Source: Streptomyces sp. NBS 14/10 (GTDB taxonomy: Bacteria; Actinomycetota; Actinomycetes; Streptomycetales; Streptomycetaceae). From it: a stretch of 64,000 nucleotides of DNA. A program made the position numbers and the translations under genes. Below are positions 41,815-51,416 of the stretch, piece by piece. Positions within the stretch are counted from its first letter, which is position 1, and each line of letters opens with the position of its first letter. The DNA lies in assembly GCF_002224125.1 (NCBI RefSeq), contig NZ_NCSM01000014.1, positions 723,452 to 787,451 of the forward strand, in the 5' to 3' direction. The notes under the pieces are model-generated. The model was given only the letters and a program-made list of their open reading frames with translations, did no database searches and was not told the origin of the DNA.

Positions 41815-43914
41815 TCAGCAGGTGGGCAGCCGGGGGCGGTCCCAGTGCCGGTGGGCGGCGATGGCCTCGGTGAGGGCCCGGGTGAACTCCTCGCTCGCCG
41901 CCCCCGTCGTGGCGTCCGTGACCACGCCCCGGTCCGCGCACACATGCCCATGGCCCGAGGCGATATGCAGCCCCTCCGGCTCCAGCGCGGACAGGATGCC
42001 CACGCCCGAGCCCAGCGCCCCGATCGCCTTGCCGTGCCGGTAGGCGTCCCGGACGAACCGCATCGCCGTCTCGTCCGACCTCAGCTCCGGGGTGCCGGTC
42101 GGCCCGCCGGGCAGCAGCACCGCGTCGTAGAGCACCGAGGCGACCGTCGGCAGCGCCCGGTCCACCGCATAGCCGTTTCCGTCGGCGCCGCGCACCTTCC
42201 CGTCGTGGTCGGCCAGGGCCTCGACGACGGCGCCCTGCGCGCTCAGCGCCTCCTGGGCCTGGGCGAGCTGTTCGGTGTCCACCCCGTCGGTGACCAGCAC
42301 CGCGATCTGGCGGGTGCGGATGGAGCCGTCGCCGCGCAGGTTCTCCAGGCTGAGCGCGGGGGAGGCCACGGGCTTGTGCTCGGTGTTCACCGGGGCGGGT
42401 GGCACCACGCCGATGCCCTCGGCCACGGCCGTGGCCAGGGTCTGGTCGATATGCGCCAGCTCGCCGACCGTACGCTCGCGCACCTGCACCGCGCCGACCT
42501 TGCCCAGCTCGAAGCGGAACGCGTCGACGATGTGCCGCCGCTCCCAGTCGCTCATGCTGTTCCAGAACAGCGCGGCCTGGCTGTAGAAGTCCTTGAAGCT
42601 CTCGCTGCGCTTGCGGATCTTGGCGCCGTCGACCCGCTCGGCGTAGTGGGAGAACGCGTACCCGTCCGCGCCGGCGATGGCCGGGCAGCCGCCGCCCAGC
42701 GAGTTCGGGGAGTAGCTGGTCCCGCTGTGGATCGCCGTCTGGTGGTAGCCGTCGCGCTGGTTGGTGCGGACCGGGGCCACCGGCTGGTTCACCGGGAGCT
42801 GCGCGAAGTTGGGCCCGCCCAGCCGGATCAGCTGGGTGTCCAGATACGAGAAGTTACGGGCCTGCAGCAGCGGGTCGTTGGTGAAGTCGATACCGGGCAC
42901 GACATTGCCGGTGTGGAACGCCACCTGCTCGGTCTCCGCGAAGAAATTCTCCGGGTTGCGGTTCAGCACCATGTGTCCGATGGGCCGGACCGGCACCTGC
43001 TCCTCCGGAATGATCTTCGTGGCGTCGAGCAGATCGAAGTCGAAGGTGAACTCGTCCTCCTCCGGGACCAGCTGCACCCCCAGCTCGTACTCCGGGTACT
43101 CGCCCGCCTCGATCGCCTGCCACAGATCGCGCCGGTTGAAGTCCGCGTCCCGGCCCTGGCACTCCTGCGCCTCGTCCCAGACCAGCGAGTGCACCCCGAG
43201 CTTGGGCTTCCAGTGGAACTTCACAAAGGTCCCCCGGCCCCGCGCGTCCACGAACCGGAAGGTGTGCACCCCGAACCCCTGCATCATGCGGAAGCTGCGC
43301 GGAATGGCCCGGTCGGACATCAGCCACATCATCATGTGCATGGTCTCGGGCTGAAGCGATACGAAGTCCCACAGCGTGTCGTGGGCGGACGCGCCGGTGG
43401 GGATCTCGTTCTGCGGCTCGGGCTTGAGCGCGTGCACGAAGTCCGCGAACTTGATGCCGTCCTGGATGAAGAACACCGGCATGTTGTTGCCGACCAGGTC
43501 GTAGTTGCCCTCGGAGGTGTAGAACTTCGTGGCGAAGCCGCGCACATCGCGCACCGTGTCCGACGAGCCACGCGGCCCTTGCACCGTCGAGAACCGCACG
43601 AACACCGGAGTCTGCACGGACGGGTCCTGGAGGAAGGCGGCCCGGGTGAACTCCGCACAGGACTCGTACGGCTCGAAGTATCCGTACGCGCCCGCGCCGC
43701 GTGCGTGCACCACCCGCTCCGGGATCCGCTCATGGTCGAAGTGCATGAGCTTTTCGCGGAAGTGGAAGTCCTCCATCAGCGTCGGGCCGCGCTCACCCAC
43801 GGTGAGCGAGTCGTCGGTGTGGTCGACCGCCACCCCCTGGTCCGTGGTCAGCGGCCCCTCGGCGGGGTCGGCCGCGCGGTACATCTCGCGCTGCCGTTCC
43901 TTGCGATCGGTCAT
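41815..43914 (-). CDS. katE: Large-subunit (HPII-type) catalase with C-terminal DJ-1-like domain
   Basis: Haem catalase of 699 residues converting H2O2 to water and oxygen. The distal catalytic His70 is in VVHARG, Asn143/144 in VGNNMPVFF, and the proximal haem ligand Tyr357 in RNFSYLDTQ. Residues about 510-690 form the extra flavodoxin/DJ-1-like domain ([30 protein letters not shown]) that defines clade 2 large catalases; its nucleophile Cys is absent. It overlaps the upstream DJ-1 gene by 4 bp (ATGA). Expression is probably from the SigB-like promoter upstream of that gene. Confidence 0.95.
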   Translation of the reverse strand: MTDRKERQREMYRAADPAEGPLTTDQGVAVDHTDDSLTVGERGPTLMEDFHFREKLMHFDHERIPERVVHARGAGAYGYFEPYESCAEFTRAAFLQDPSVQTPVFVRFSTVQGPRGSSDTVRDVRGFATKFYTSEGNYDLVGNNMPVFFIQDGIKFADFVHALKPEPQNEIPTGASAHDTLWDFVSLQPETMHMMMWLMSDRAIPRSFRMMQGFGVHTFRFVDARGRGTFVKFHWKPKLGVHSLVWDEAQECQGRDADFNRRDLWQAIEAGEYPEYELGVQLVPEEDEFTFDFDLLDATKIIPEEQVPVRPIGHMVLNRNPENFFAETEQVAFHTGNVVPGIDFTNDPLLQARNFSYLDTQLIRLGGPNFAQLPVNQPVAPVRTNQRDGYHQTAIHSGTSYSPNSLGGGCPAIAGADGYAFSHYAERVDGAKIRKRSESFKDFYSQAALFWNSMSDWERRHIVDAFRFELGKVGAVQVRERTVGELAHIDQTLATAVAEGIGVVPPAPVNTEHKPVASPALSLENLRGDGSIRTRQIAVLVTDGVDTEQLAQAQEALSAQGAVVEALADHDGKVRGADGNGYAVDRALPTVASVLYDAVLLPGGPTGTPELRSDETAMRFVRDAYRHGKAIGALGSGVGILSALEPEGLHIASGHGHVCADRGVVTDATTGAASEEFTRALTEAIAAHRHWDRPRLPTC

Positions 43915-44468
43915 CGGGACGCTCCCTTCTTGCCGAGCCCGGCGAACACATCGAGGAATGCCTCGCAGAACGCCTTGAGATCGTCCGGCTTACGGCTGGT
44001 GATCAGGGTGTTGGGACCGCTCTCGCAGATCTGCACCTGCTCGTCCACCCAGGTGCCGCCCGCGTTGCGGATATCGGTGCGCAGACTCGGCCAGGAGGTG
44101 AGGGTCCGGCCGCGCACCACGTCGGCCTCCACCAGGGTCCAGGGGGCGTGGCAGATCGCGGCGACCGGCTTGCCCGCGTCGAAGAAGCCCTTGGCGAAGG
44201 CCACGGCCCTCGCGTTCAGACGCAGGTAATCCGGGTTGGCGACCCCGCCGGGCAGCACCAGACCGTCGTACTCGTCGACCGTCGTATCGGTGAGGGCCCG
44301 GTCCACGGCGAAGGTGTCCGCCTTGTCGAGGTGGTGGAACGCCTGCACGCGGCCGGGCCTCGTGGACACCAGGCGGGGCGTGCCGCCGGCGTTGAGGACC
44401 GCCTGCCAGGGGTCGGTGAGCTCCACCTGCTCGGTGCCTTCCGGCGCGACGAGGAAGGCGATCTGCAT
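43911..44468 (-). CDS. DJ-1/PfpI-family protein coupled to catalase
   Basis: 185 residues. FLVAPEGTEQVELTDPW, YDGLVLPGGVANPDYLR and the nucleophile elbow AAICHAPW with Cys106 are diagnostic of the PfpI/YraA/DJ-1 family (proposed glyoxalase, deglycase or stress chaperone). ATG at 44468 with AAAGGA. Its stop overlaps the catalase start (ATGA). It shares the fold of the catalase C-terminal domain but, unlike that domain, keeps the cysteine. First gene of a two-gene oxidative-stress operon. Confidence 0.92.
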   Translation of the reverse strand: MQIAFLVAPEGTEQVELTDPWQAVLNAGGTPRLVSTRPGRVQAFHHLDKADTFAVDRALTDTTVDEYDGLVLPGGVANPDYLRLNARAVAFAKGFFDAGKPVAAICHAPWTLVEADVVRGRTLTSWPSLRTDIRNAGGTWVDEQVQICESGPNTLITSRKPDDLKAFCEAFLDVFAGLGKKGASR

Positions 44469-44521
44469 GGTGTTCACGTCCTTTCGCCCCGGGTGTCGGC
44501 TCCGGGGGCTCCGCGGAGCGG

Positions 44522-44546
44522 GTAGCCAGCCGGATGGGGCCGAAAC
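44522..44546 (-). promoter_or_regulatory. SigB-like promoter for the DJ-1/catalase operon
   Basis: Read leftward: GTTT (44546-44543), 15-bp spacer, GGCTAC (44527-44522), one mismatch to GGGTAC. The predicted start near 44515 gives a ~47-nt leader ending in AAAGGA before the DJ-1 ATG. A streptomycete SigB-controlled catalase is a known precedent for this type of gene. Confidence 0.5.
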
Positions 44547-44595
44547 CGGAAACGTCACGCACGAGGGGCTGACGAGAGACGGACGGGGAGGTGTG

Positions 44596-45687
44596 TCACA
44601 GCACGCGATACGCGGTGGCGGCCTCGTGCCGGAAGGTCATGCCGTGCCCCGGTTCGCCGCTCGCCCCCGGCCGCACCGTGCCACCTGTGGGGTCGAGCGC
44701 GCCCGTGAAGTACGCGGACTCGATGCGCACATGGTCGTGAAACCACTCCATGTGGCGCAGATTGGGCACGCACGCGGCCGCATGGGCGTGTGCGTGTGGC
44801 GCGCAGTGTGCGGACAGCTCCAGGCCGTGGGCCTCGGCGACGGCGGCGGCGCGCAGCCATACCGTAAGGCCGCCACAGCGCGTGGCGTCCGCCTGCAGAC
44901 AGTCGACGACCGGCGCCATCCGGGCGAAGTACGGCAGGTCGTAGCCGTACTCGCCGGCCGCCACATCGCACACCACCGCGTCGCGGACGACCCGCAGCCC
45001 CTCCAGGTCGTCGGAGGACACCGGCTCCTCGAACCAGCCCACGCCCTGCTCGGCCAGCGCGTGGCCCACCCGCACCGCCTCCTTGCGGGTGTACGCGCCA
45101 TTGGCGTCCACGTACAGCTCGGTGTGCGGGCCGATGGTCTCCCGGGCGTGGCGCACCCGGGCCAGGTCGCGCTCGACGGCGCGGCCCCGGTCCTCGCCGA
45201 TCTTGATCTTGACGCGGTCGATGCCGTGTCCGCGCACCCAGCCGGTCAGCTGCGTGGCGAGATGTGTGTCGTGGTACGTGGTGAAGCCGCCCGAGCCGTA
45301 GACCGGCACCGTCTCGCGCACCGCCCCGATCAGACGGACCAGCGGGACACCGAGCAGCCGCGCCTTGAGGTCCCACAGCGCCAGGTCCACCGCGGAGATC
45401 GCGCAGGCCACCAGGCCCGGGCGGCCGGCGTTGCGCACCGCGCGGCTCATCGCCTCGTTCGCCCCCGCCACATCCAGCGGGGAGCGCCCCAGCACCTCGC
45501 CGCGCAGCAGGTCGTGCACCACCGACCCGGCGTCCGCGGGGGCGTAGGTCCAGCCGAGGCCGGTCGTCCGCCCGCCGCGGGCCTCCACGACCACGACGGT
45601 CGTCTCGTTCCAGGCGAGGGTCCCGTCCGCCTCGGGGGCGTCGGTCGGCACCGTGTACGCCGTGACGTCCAGCCGGTCGACCTTCAT
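44596..45687 (-). CDS. Enolase-superfamily enzyme (mandelate racemase/muconate lactonising type)
   Basis: 363 residues. The capping domain (1-~120) and TIM barrel are complete: DRVKIKIGED (Lys-x-Lys base), YVDANGAYTRKEA (metal Asp), WFEEPVSSDD (metal Glu), and a late metal-site and active-site region AAGEYGYDLPYF, LQADATRCGGLTVW, SAHCAPHAHAHAA. Such enzymes abstract a proton alpha to a carboxylate in sugar-acid dehydration or racemisation. It is the last gene of the redox operon and its start overlaps the GMC stop (ATGA). A sugar-acid substrate would fit the neighbouring GMC and gluconate dehydrogenase-like genes. Confidence 0.87.
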   Translation of the reverse strand: MKVDRLDVTAYTVPTDAPEADGTLAWNETTVVVVEARGGRTTGLGWTYAPADAGSVVHDLLRGEVLGRSPLDVAGANEAMSRAVRNAGRPGLVACAISAVDLALWDLKARLLGVPLVRLIGAVRETVPVYGSGGFTTYHDTHLATQLTGWVRGHGIDRVKIKIGEDRGRAVERDLARVRHARETIGPHTELYVDANGAYTRKEAVRVGHALAEQGVGWFEEPVSSDDLEGLRVVRDAVVCDVAAGEYGYDLPYFARMAPVVDCLQADATRCGGLTVWLRAAAVAEAHGLELSAHCAPHAHAHAAACVPNLRHMEWFHDHVRIESAYFTGALDPTGGTVRPGASGEPGHGMTFRHEAATAYRVL

Positions 45688-47378
45688 GGCCTGGTGGCCC
45701 TCCCCTCAGGGACCCGGCCGCGGATCAGCCGGTCCGCCGCCCGGTCCGCGAGCGCCATGATCGTCAGAGCCGGGTTGGCGCTGCCCTGCGTCGGCAGCAC
45801 GCTGCCGTCGGTGATGAACAGATTGGGTACGGCGAAGGCGCGCAGATCGGAGTCCACCACGCCCTCCTCGGGCGCACGACCCATCCGGCAGCCGCCGACC
45901 AGATGCGCATAGCGCTCGACGGTCATCAGCTCGCCCGCCCCGGCCGCGCGCAGGATGTCCTGCATGACCAGCCGGGCGGCCTCCATCAGCAGGTCGTCAT
46001 TGGCGCACCGGCTGTGGTCGAAGCGGGCCACGGGCAGGCCGAGCCGGTCGGTCTCGTCGGCGAGCGTGACCCGGTTGCCGGGCTGGGGCAGAAACTCGCA
46101 CAGCGCGCCCAGGGTCGCCCAGTGCACATAGTCCCGCATCCGGGTGCGCAGATCGGCGCCCCAGTGGCCCTGGGCGGCGACGTGCTCGGCCCAGATGATC
46201 GGCAGCGGGGACACGGTCTGAAGTGAGAAGCCGCGCCGGTACGGTTCGGCCGGGTCGGTCTCGTAGAAGTCCTCGCTGGACACCTCGGGCGGCGGCGCCT
46301 TGTACATCCGGATCTCGTCGGGGAAGCGGCCCGCGGTCTGCGGGGCGCCCTGGACCATCACATAGCGGCCCACCAGGTCGTGGCCGTTGGCCAGGCCGTG
46401 CGGATGGCCGGGGCCCGCGGAGTTCAGCAGCAGCCGTGGGGTCTCGATGGAGTAGCCCGCCACCGCGACCGCCTTGGCCCGCTGGACGCGCTCACGGCCG
46501 CCGCGTACGTACGCCACACCCGTCGCGCGCCGCCCGCCGCCGTCCATGACCACGCGGGTGGCCATCGCGCCGTCGCGGATCTCGGCGCCGTGTGCGATGG
46601 CGTCGGGGACATGGGTGATCAGCGGTGACGCCTTCGCGTCGACCTTGCAGCCCTGGAGACAGAAACCCCGGTAGACGCAGTGCGGGCGGTCGCCGAACCG
46701 GCCGTTGGCGATGGCCACCGGCCCGACCCGGGCCCGGATGCCCAGCCGGGCGCAGCCCTCCAGCATCACCTCGCCGTTGCCGCCGACCGGGTGCGGGGCG
46801 TGCGGATGGGGGTGCGGGTCGCCCCACGGCCAGTACTGGCCCGCCACCGGCAGCTCCCGCTCCAGCCGTTCGTAGTACGGGCGCAGCTCCTCGTACCGGA
46901 TCGGCCAGTCGGCGCCCACCCCGTCCTCGGTGCGGGTGCGGAAGTCGGAGGGGTGGAAACGCGGGGTGTAGCCCGCGAAGTGCACCATGGAACCGCCCAC
47001 CCCGCGCCCGGAGTTGTTCGCCCCCAGCGGTACGGGGTGGCTGCCGCCGATGACGCGCGGCTCGTTCCAGTACAGATGGCGGGAGCCCGCCTCGTCGCTC
47101 ACCCAGTCGTGCTCCGGATCCCAGAACGGCCCCGCCTCCAGGCACACCACCCGCCACCCGGCGTGCGCCAGCCGCTGGGTGAAGGTCGCACCGCCCGCGC
47201 CGCAGCCGATGACCACCATGTCCACCTCGTCGCCGTCCTCGAACCGCCGCATGGCCGAGCGCAGCCGGGTGACATGCGGCAGCCAGGCGGAGGCGTTGCG
47301 GGCCCGCACCGAGCCCTGGGGGCGCAGCGTCTCGCGCAGTGTGCCGGTGGCCGGGCGCCACCAACGCGTCCCGTTCAC
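45684..47378 (-). CDS. GMC-family FAD oxidoreductase
   Basis: 564 residues. The ADP-binding motif VVIGCGAGGATF (GxGxxG at 58-63) is preceded by a ~50-residue extension; other signatures are NNSGRGVGGSMVHFAGYTPRFHPSDF, GFCLQGCKVDAKASPLITHVP, and the C-terminal HLVGGCRMG...VDSDLRAFAVPNLFITDGSVLPTQGSANPALTIMALADR. It resembles the large catalytic subunit of gluconate/sorbitol dehydrogenases. The GTG at 47378 overlaps the stop of the subunit 3-like gene (GTGA). Probable complex with that protein; oxidises a sugar or alcohol. No Tat or Sec signal is seen. Confidence 0.9.
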   Translation of the reverse strand: MNGTRWWRPATGTLRETLRPQGSVRARNASAWLPHVTRLRSAMRRFEDGDEVDMVVIGCGAGGATFTQRLAHAGWRVVCLEAGPFWDPEHDWVSDEAGSRHLYWNEPRVIGGSHPVPLGANNSGRGVGGSMVHFAGYTPRFHPSDFRTRTEDGVGADWPIRYEELRPYYERLERELPVAGQYWPWGDPHPHPHAPHPVGGNGEVMLEGCARLGIRARVGPVAIANGRFGDRPHCVYRGFCLQGCKVDAKASPLITHVPDAIAHGAEIRDGAMATRVVMDGGGRRATGVAYVRGGRERVQRAKAVAVAGYSIETPRLLLNSAGPGHPHGLANGHDLVGRYVMVQGAPQTAGRFPDEIRMYKAPPPEVSSEDFYETDPAEPYRRGFSLQTVSPLPIIWAEHVAAQGHWGADLRTRMRDYVHWATLGALCEFLPQPGNRVTLADETDRLGLPVARFDHSRCANDDLLMEAARLVMQDILRAAGAGELMTVERYAHLVGGCRMGRAPEEGVVDSDLRAFAVPNLFITDGSVLPTQGSANPALTIMALADRAADRLIRGRVPEGRATRP

Positions 47379-47986
47379 CGGTCCGTCTCCGCCGCCGGGT
47401 CCCGGGCGGGCGCGGTCTCCCACGGCTCGCGCGCCCCGCGCCCCAGCCGCAGATAGCCGCGCGGGTAGGCCGGGCCGCCGAAGCCGATCTCTTCCCAGGC
47501 GTACGGGTGGGCGTAGTACGCGGTGCACGCGTAGCGGGTCCACAGCGTCCAGACGCGCCCGGCGGGCATGCCGTACCAGTCGTGGCTCCCCAGGTCCTGG
47601 ATGTGGCGCAGCAGCCGGTGCCGGTCGCCGTGGGTCACCTCGCCGAAGGCGCGGCCGTCGTGGCGTACGGCAACCTCCTCGTCCAGCGCGGCCAGCGAGC
47701 GGCGCCACGCCTCGTCGTCCTCCGGCATGTCCGCGAACCGCCAGCCCTCGAACTCGCGGGCCGCCAGCCGGGCGTCGATCACCGGCAGCACGGGGATCGG
47801 GGTGTCGTCGTGCCGGCGCGCCAGCAGCAGGTCCAGCAGCGGGTCGGCGGCCGCCTCCTCGGCCGGGGTGAAGAAGGACAGCGGCGGCTGCGGTCCGAGC
47901 CGGGCCAGCACCACCCCGGCCGTGGCCGTGTCCCAGGTGGACACTTGGCTCAGCACGCCCTTCCGGCTCATGCGGCGCGCCGTCAT
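47375..47986 (-). CDS. Gluconate 2-dehydrogenase subunit 3-like protein
   Basis: 203 residues. PPLSFFTPAEEAAADPLLDLLLARRHDDTPIPVLPVIDARLA and the later WTLWTRYACTAYYAHPYAWEEIGFGGPAYPRGY match the small subunit of periplasmic gluconate 2-dehydrogenase-like complexes, which stabilises the GMC subunit. There is no recognisable Tat signal, unlike Gram-negative relatives. ATG at 47986 overlaps the previous stop as ATGA; the next gene starts within its stop as GTGA. Three genes are therefore translationally linked. Confidence 0.87.
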   Translation of the reverse strand: MTARRMSRKGVLSQVSTWDTATAGVVLARLGPQPPLSFFTPAEEAAADPLLDLLLARRHDDTPIPVLPVIDARLAAREFEGWRFADMPEDDEAWRRSLAALDEEVAVRHDGRAFGEVTHGDRHRLLRHIQDLGSHDWYGMPAGRVWTLWTRYACTAYYAHPYAWEEIGFGGPAYPRGYLRLGRGAREPWETAPARDPAAETDR

Positions 47987-48453
47987 CGCTCCCGCCGCAG
48001 CACGCTCGCGAGCAGCCCGACCCCGCCCACCATGCACATCAGCAGCGGTGCGAACAGCGGGGGGCCCAGCTCGATGTTGTAGCGGGCCATCCGCCAGCCG
48101 CCGGGTTTGGCGGCGATCCCGCGGATATGCAGATACGTGCCCTGCAGACCGTTGGCCACGATGGCGGCCGAGGCCAGCGGCAGCGCGGTGTGCGCGGCCC
48201 GTTCGTCCGCGTACCCCGCCACGCCCGCGGCGACGCCGACCGGCCCGAGCGCCACCGGCCACCACATCAAGCGGTTGCCGAATCCGGCCCGGTCGTGTTC
48301 CAGGAAGATCTCGGCCGCCGTGATCGCCGACCCCGCGGCGGTCAGCAGCGAGAGCGACCGCTCCAGCCGGCCGTGCCGCACCTCGTGGGCGAGCCGTGCG
48401 GTGCGACGCGTGGCGAGCTGTGCGGTGTGGCGGGCGGCCGGGCGGCGCGCCAC
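47983..48453 (-). CDS. Four-helix membrane protein of unknown function
   Basis: 156 residues. A basic N-terminus (RRPAARHTAQLATRRTARLAHEV) is followed by about four hydrophobic segments (LSLLTAAGSAITAAEIFLE, WWPVALGPVGVAAGVAGYA, ALPLASAAIVANGL, LFAPLLMCMVGGVGLLASVL). Placed between the TPP enzyme (6-bp gap) and the subunit 3-like gene (4-bp overlap), so it belongs to the redox operon and could be a membrane anchor or quinone-side component. No known family recognised. Confidence 0.75.
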   Translation of the reverse strand: MARRPAARHTAQLATRRTARLAHEVRHGRLERSLSLLTAAGSAITAAEIFLEHDRAGFGNRLMWWPVALGPVGVAAGVAGYADERAAHTALPLASAAIVANGLQGTYLHIRGIAAKPGGWRMARYNIELGPPLFAPLLMCMVGGVGLLASVLRRER

Positions 48454-48459
48454 GGCCCC

Positions 48460-50280
48460 TCACCCCTCGCTCTTCTTGCCCCGGTGGTCGCGATGGTGCC
48501 GGTGCGGCAGGAACTCCTGCACCTTCGCCTTCAGCCCCTGGCGCACCATGCCCGTCCGGTCCGCGTCGCCCTTGGCGATGGACTCGACGGTGGCCTCCAG
48601 TTGCTCCCAGGTCGCGTGCGGCGGAATCGGCGGTACATCGGGGTCGGTCAGGAACTCGACCACCGCCGGGCCGTCGGCGTTCAGCGCGTCGTGCCACGCC
48701 TGCTCCACGTACTCGGGCTTCTCCACCCGGATGCCGGTCAGCCCCAGCGACTCGGCGAACCGCGCGTACCGCACATCCGGGATCGCTTGTGAGGGCAGGA
48801 ACTGCGGGGCTCCGCTCATCGCCCGCATCTCCCAGGTCACCTGGTTCAGATCGTGGTTGTTCCACACCGCGATCACCAGCCGGGGGTCGTCCCACGCATG
48901 CCGGTACTTGGCCGCCGTGATCAGCTCGGCCATGCCGTTCATCTGCATCGCGCCGTCCCCGACCAGCGCCACCACCGGACGGTCGGGCTGGGCGAACTTC
49001 GCGCCGATCGCGTACGGGACCCCGGAGCCCATGGTGGCCAGCGTGCCGGACAGCGAGCCGCGCATCTGGCCGCGCATCCGCAGGTGGCGGGCGTACCAGT
49101 TGGCCACCGAGCCCGAGTCGCAGGTGAGGATGGCGTCCCCGGGCAGCAGCGGGTCCAGGCAGTGGGCGACGTACTCGGGGTTGATGGGATGGGCGGTCAG
49201 CTCGGCGCGCCGCCGCATCACCTCACGCCACCGCCGCACCCCGGCGACGGTCTCGTCCTGCCATGCGCGGTCCTCCCGGGACCGCAGCAGCGGCATCAGC
49301 CGCAGCAGGGTCTCGCGGGCGTCGCCGACCAGGTTGACCTCGTACGGATAGCGCATTCCGATCATGTGCGGATCGAGATCGATCTGCACGGCCCGGACCT
49401 GGCCGAACTCCGGCAGGAACTGGGTGTACGGGAAGCTGGAGCCGATCGTCAGCAGCGTGTCGCAGTCCCGCATCAGCTCGTACGAGGGGCGGGTGCCGAG
49501 CAGCCCGATGGGGCCGGTGACATACGGCAGTTCGTCGCTGAGCACATCGAGGCCGAGCAGCGCCTTGGCCACCCCCGCGCCCAGCAGTTCGGCGATCGCC
49601 TCGACCTCCGCCCGCGCCCCCGCCGCGCCCTGGCCGACCAGGATCGCCACCTTCTCGCCGGCGTTCAGCACATCCGCGGCCCGTTCCACCGCGCTCGCGG
49701 AGGGCACCGCGGACCAGCCGCTGCGGTCCAGGCTGGAGGGCACCATCTTGAAGTCATGGGTCGGCGGGGAGTAGTCCAGCTCCTGGACGTCCGCCGGGAT
49801 GATCACGGCGGTGGGGGAGCGGCGGGCGTACGCGGTGCGGATCGCCCGGTCGAGCACGTTCGGCAGCTGCTCGGGGACCGTCACCGTCTCCAGGAAGTCG
49901 GACGCGACGTCCTTGAAGAGATTGTGCAGGTCCACCTCTTGTTGGTACGAGCCGCCCATCGCGCTGCGGTTCGTCTGGCCGACCAGCGCCACCACCGGCA
50001 CGTGGTCGAGCTTCGCGTCGTACAGGCCGTTCAGCAGGTGGATCGCGCCGGGGCCGGATGTCGCCGTGCAGACCCCGAGCCGCCCGCTGAACTTGGCGTA
50101 CCCGACGGCCTCGAACGCGGCCATCTCCTCGTGCCGCGCCTGGACGAACCGTGGTTCGTTGTCGGCCCGCCCCCATGCGGCGAGCAGGCCGTTGATCCCG
50201 TCGCCCGGGTAGCCGAAGACATGCCGGACACCCCACTCGCGCAGCCGGGCGAGTACGTAGTCGGCGACTTTCTCGGTCAT
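48460..50280 (-). CDS. Thiamine pyrophosphate-dependent enzyme (pyruvate oxidase/acetolactate synthase-like)
   Basis: 606 residues in three domains. The N-terminal PYR domain has the catalytic Glu (HEEMAAFEAVGYAKFSG, near 51), the middle domain GQGAAGARAEVEAIAELLGA, and the C-terminal PP domain VALVGDGAMQMNGMAELITAAKY with the GDG...N TPP/Mg motif. The chain is closest to pyruvate-oxidase-like TPP enzymes; no extra FAD domain can be distinguished by eye. The start is the ATG at 50280 with GGAG ten bases upstream. Likely decarboxylates a 2-oxo acid feeding the redox operon. Confidence 0.88.
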   Translation of the reverse strand: MTEKVADYVLARLREWGVRHVFGYPGDGINGLLAAWGRADNEPRFVQARHEEMAAFEAVGYAKFSGRLGVCTATSGPGAIHLLNGLYDAKLDHVPVVALVGQTNRSAMGGSYQQEVDLHNLFKDVASDFLETVTVPEQLPNVLDRAIRTAYARRSPTAVIIPADVQELDYSPPTHDFKMVPSSLDRSGWSAVPSASAVERAADVLNAGEKVAILVGQGAAGARAEVEAIAELLGAGVAKALLGLDVLSDELPYVTGPIGLLGTRPSYELMRDCDTLLTIGSSFPYTQFLPEFGQVRAVQIDLDPHMIGMRYPYEVNLVGDARETLLRLMPLLRSREDRAWQDETVAGVRRWREVMRRRAELTAHPINPEYVAHCLDPLLPGDAILTCDSGSVANWYARHLRMRGQMRGSLSGTLATMGSGVPYAIGAKFAQPDRPVVALVGDGAMQMNGMAELITAAKYRHAWDDPRLVIAVWNNHDLNQVTWEMRAMSGAPQFLPSQAIPDVRYARFAESLGLTGIRVEKPEYVEQAWHDALNADGPAVVEFLTDPDVPPIPPHATWEQLEATVESIAKGDADRTGMVRQGLKAKVQEFLPHRHHRDHRGKKSEG

Positions 50281-50312
50281 GGTGGTCAACTCCTGCACTT
50301 CTGAAGACGGGC

Positions 50313-51278
50313 TCAGCCGGTCAGCTGCGGCAGCACTTTGGTGCGGTAGAAGTCGAAGAAGCCGCGCTGCTCGGGGCCGATCTGGTTGACATAGACGGTG
50401 TCGAAGCCGGCGTCGGCGTACGCGCTGAGCGCCGCCACATGCGCGTCCGGGTCGTCGCCGCAGGTCACCTGCTGGGCCAGCTGTTCGGGGGTGACGAGCT
50501 CACAGGCCTGCTCGAACTGGGACGGGGTGGCCAGCTGGGTCAGCAGCGCGCCCGGCAGCGCCTCGACCGCCCACAGCCGGTGGACGGTGCGCAGCGCGTC
50601 GTCGGCGTCCGGGCCGAAGCACACCTTCAGCCCGCCGCTGACCGGCTTGGCGTTGCCGGCCGCGCCGCTGCCGCGCCGGAACCGCGCGACCAGCTCCGCG
50701 TCGGGGACCATCGTGATGAAGCCGTCGCCGACCCGCCCGGCCAGCGCGGCGGCGGCAGAGCCGAACGCCGCGATGTCGATGGGCACCGGCTCCTCGGGCA
50801 CCGTGTACAGCCGCGCGCTCTCGACCGTGTAGTGCTTGCCGTGGTGGCTGACCTGGTGCCCCTCGAACAGCTGGCGGATCACCGCCACGGCCTCCTCCAG
50901 CATCTCCAGCCGGATGGCCGGCTGCGGCCAGTGATCGCCCAGCACATGCTCGTTCAGCGCCTCCCCGGAGCCCACCCCCAGCCGGAAGCGGCCCTCGAGC
51001 AGCACCGCGCTGGTGGCGGCGGCCTGGGCGACGATCGCCGGGTGGATACGCATGGTGGGGCAGGTCACCGCGGTCTGCACGGGCAGCGAGGTCGCCTGGG
51101 CGAGTGCGCCGATCACCGACCAGACGAACGAGGCATGGCCCTGGGCCCTGGTCCAGGGGTGGTAGTGGTCGGAGATCCACAGATGGGAGAAGCCCGCCTG
51201 TTCCGCCATCCGCGCCTGCTCGACGAGCTCGGCGGGCCCGTGTTCCTCGGCGGCCAGGAAATAGCCGTACTCGGTCAT
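50313..51278 (-). CDS. F420-dependent LLM-class oxidoreductase (TIGR03557-like)
   Basis: 321 residues, TIM-barrel luciferase-like. The N-terminus MTEYGYFLAAEEHGPAELVEQARMAEQAGFSHLWISDHYHPW is characteristic of the F420-dependent TIGR03557/glucose-6-phosphate dehydrogenase-like group; later GVGSGEALNEHVLGDHWP and GFDTVYVNQIGPEQRGFFDFYRTKVLP match. ATG at 51278 after GAGGAGG. First gene of the six-gene operon extending to 44596 (gaps of 32, 6, -4, -4, -4 bp). Substrate unknown; coenzyme F420 is made by streptomycetes. Confidence 0.9.
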   Translation of the reverse strand: MTEYGYFLAAEEHGPAELVEQARMAEQAGFSHLWISDHYHPWTRAQGHASFVWSVIGALAQATSLPVQTAVTCPTMRIHPAIVAQAAATSAVLLEGRFRLGVGSGEALNEHVLGDHWPQPAIRLEMLEEAVAVIRQLFEGHQVSHHGKHYTVESARLYTVPEEPVPIDIAAFGSAAAALAGRVGDGFITMVPDAELVARFRRGSGAAGNAKPVSGGLKVCFGPDADDALRTVHRLWAVEALPGALLTQLATPSQFEQACELVTPEQLAQQVTCGDDPDAHVAALSAYADAGFDTVYVNQIGPEQRGFFDFYRTKVLPQLTG

Positions 51279-51350
51279 GGGGCCCTCCTCGAACGCTCGT
51301 GCCCGTCAGACACTCGTGCCACTCACGGTCCTGCTGCCACGGGGCGACGG

Positions 51351-51375
51351 GTAACCGGGGTGCGAGGAAGGAAAC
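51351..51375 (-). promoter_or_regulatory. SigB-like promoter for the six-gene redox operon
   Basis: Read leftward: GTTT (51375-51372), 15-bp spacer, GGTTAC (51356-51351), one mismatch to GGGTAC. The predicted start near 51343 leaves about 65 nt of leader ending in GAGGAGG before the LLM gene. Confidence 0.5.
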
Positions 51376-51416
51376 ACCGCGGAGCCATGGGGGATCTGCG
51401 GGGAGCTACGGCGGAG

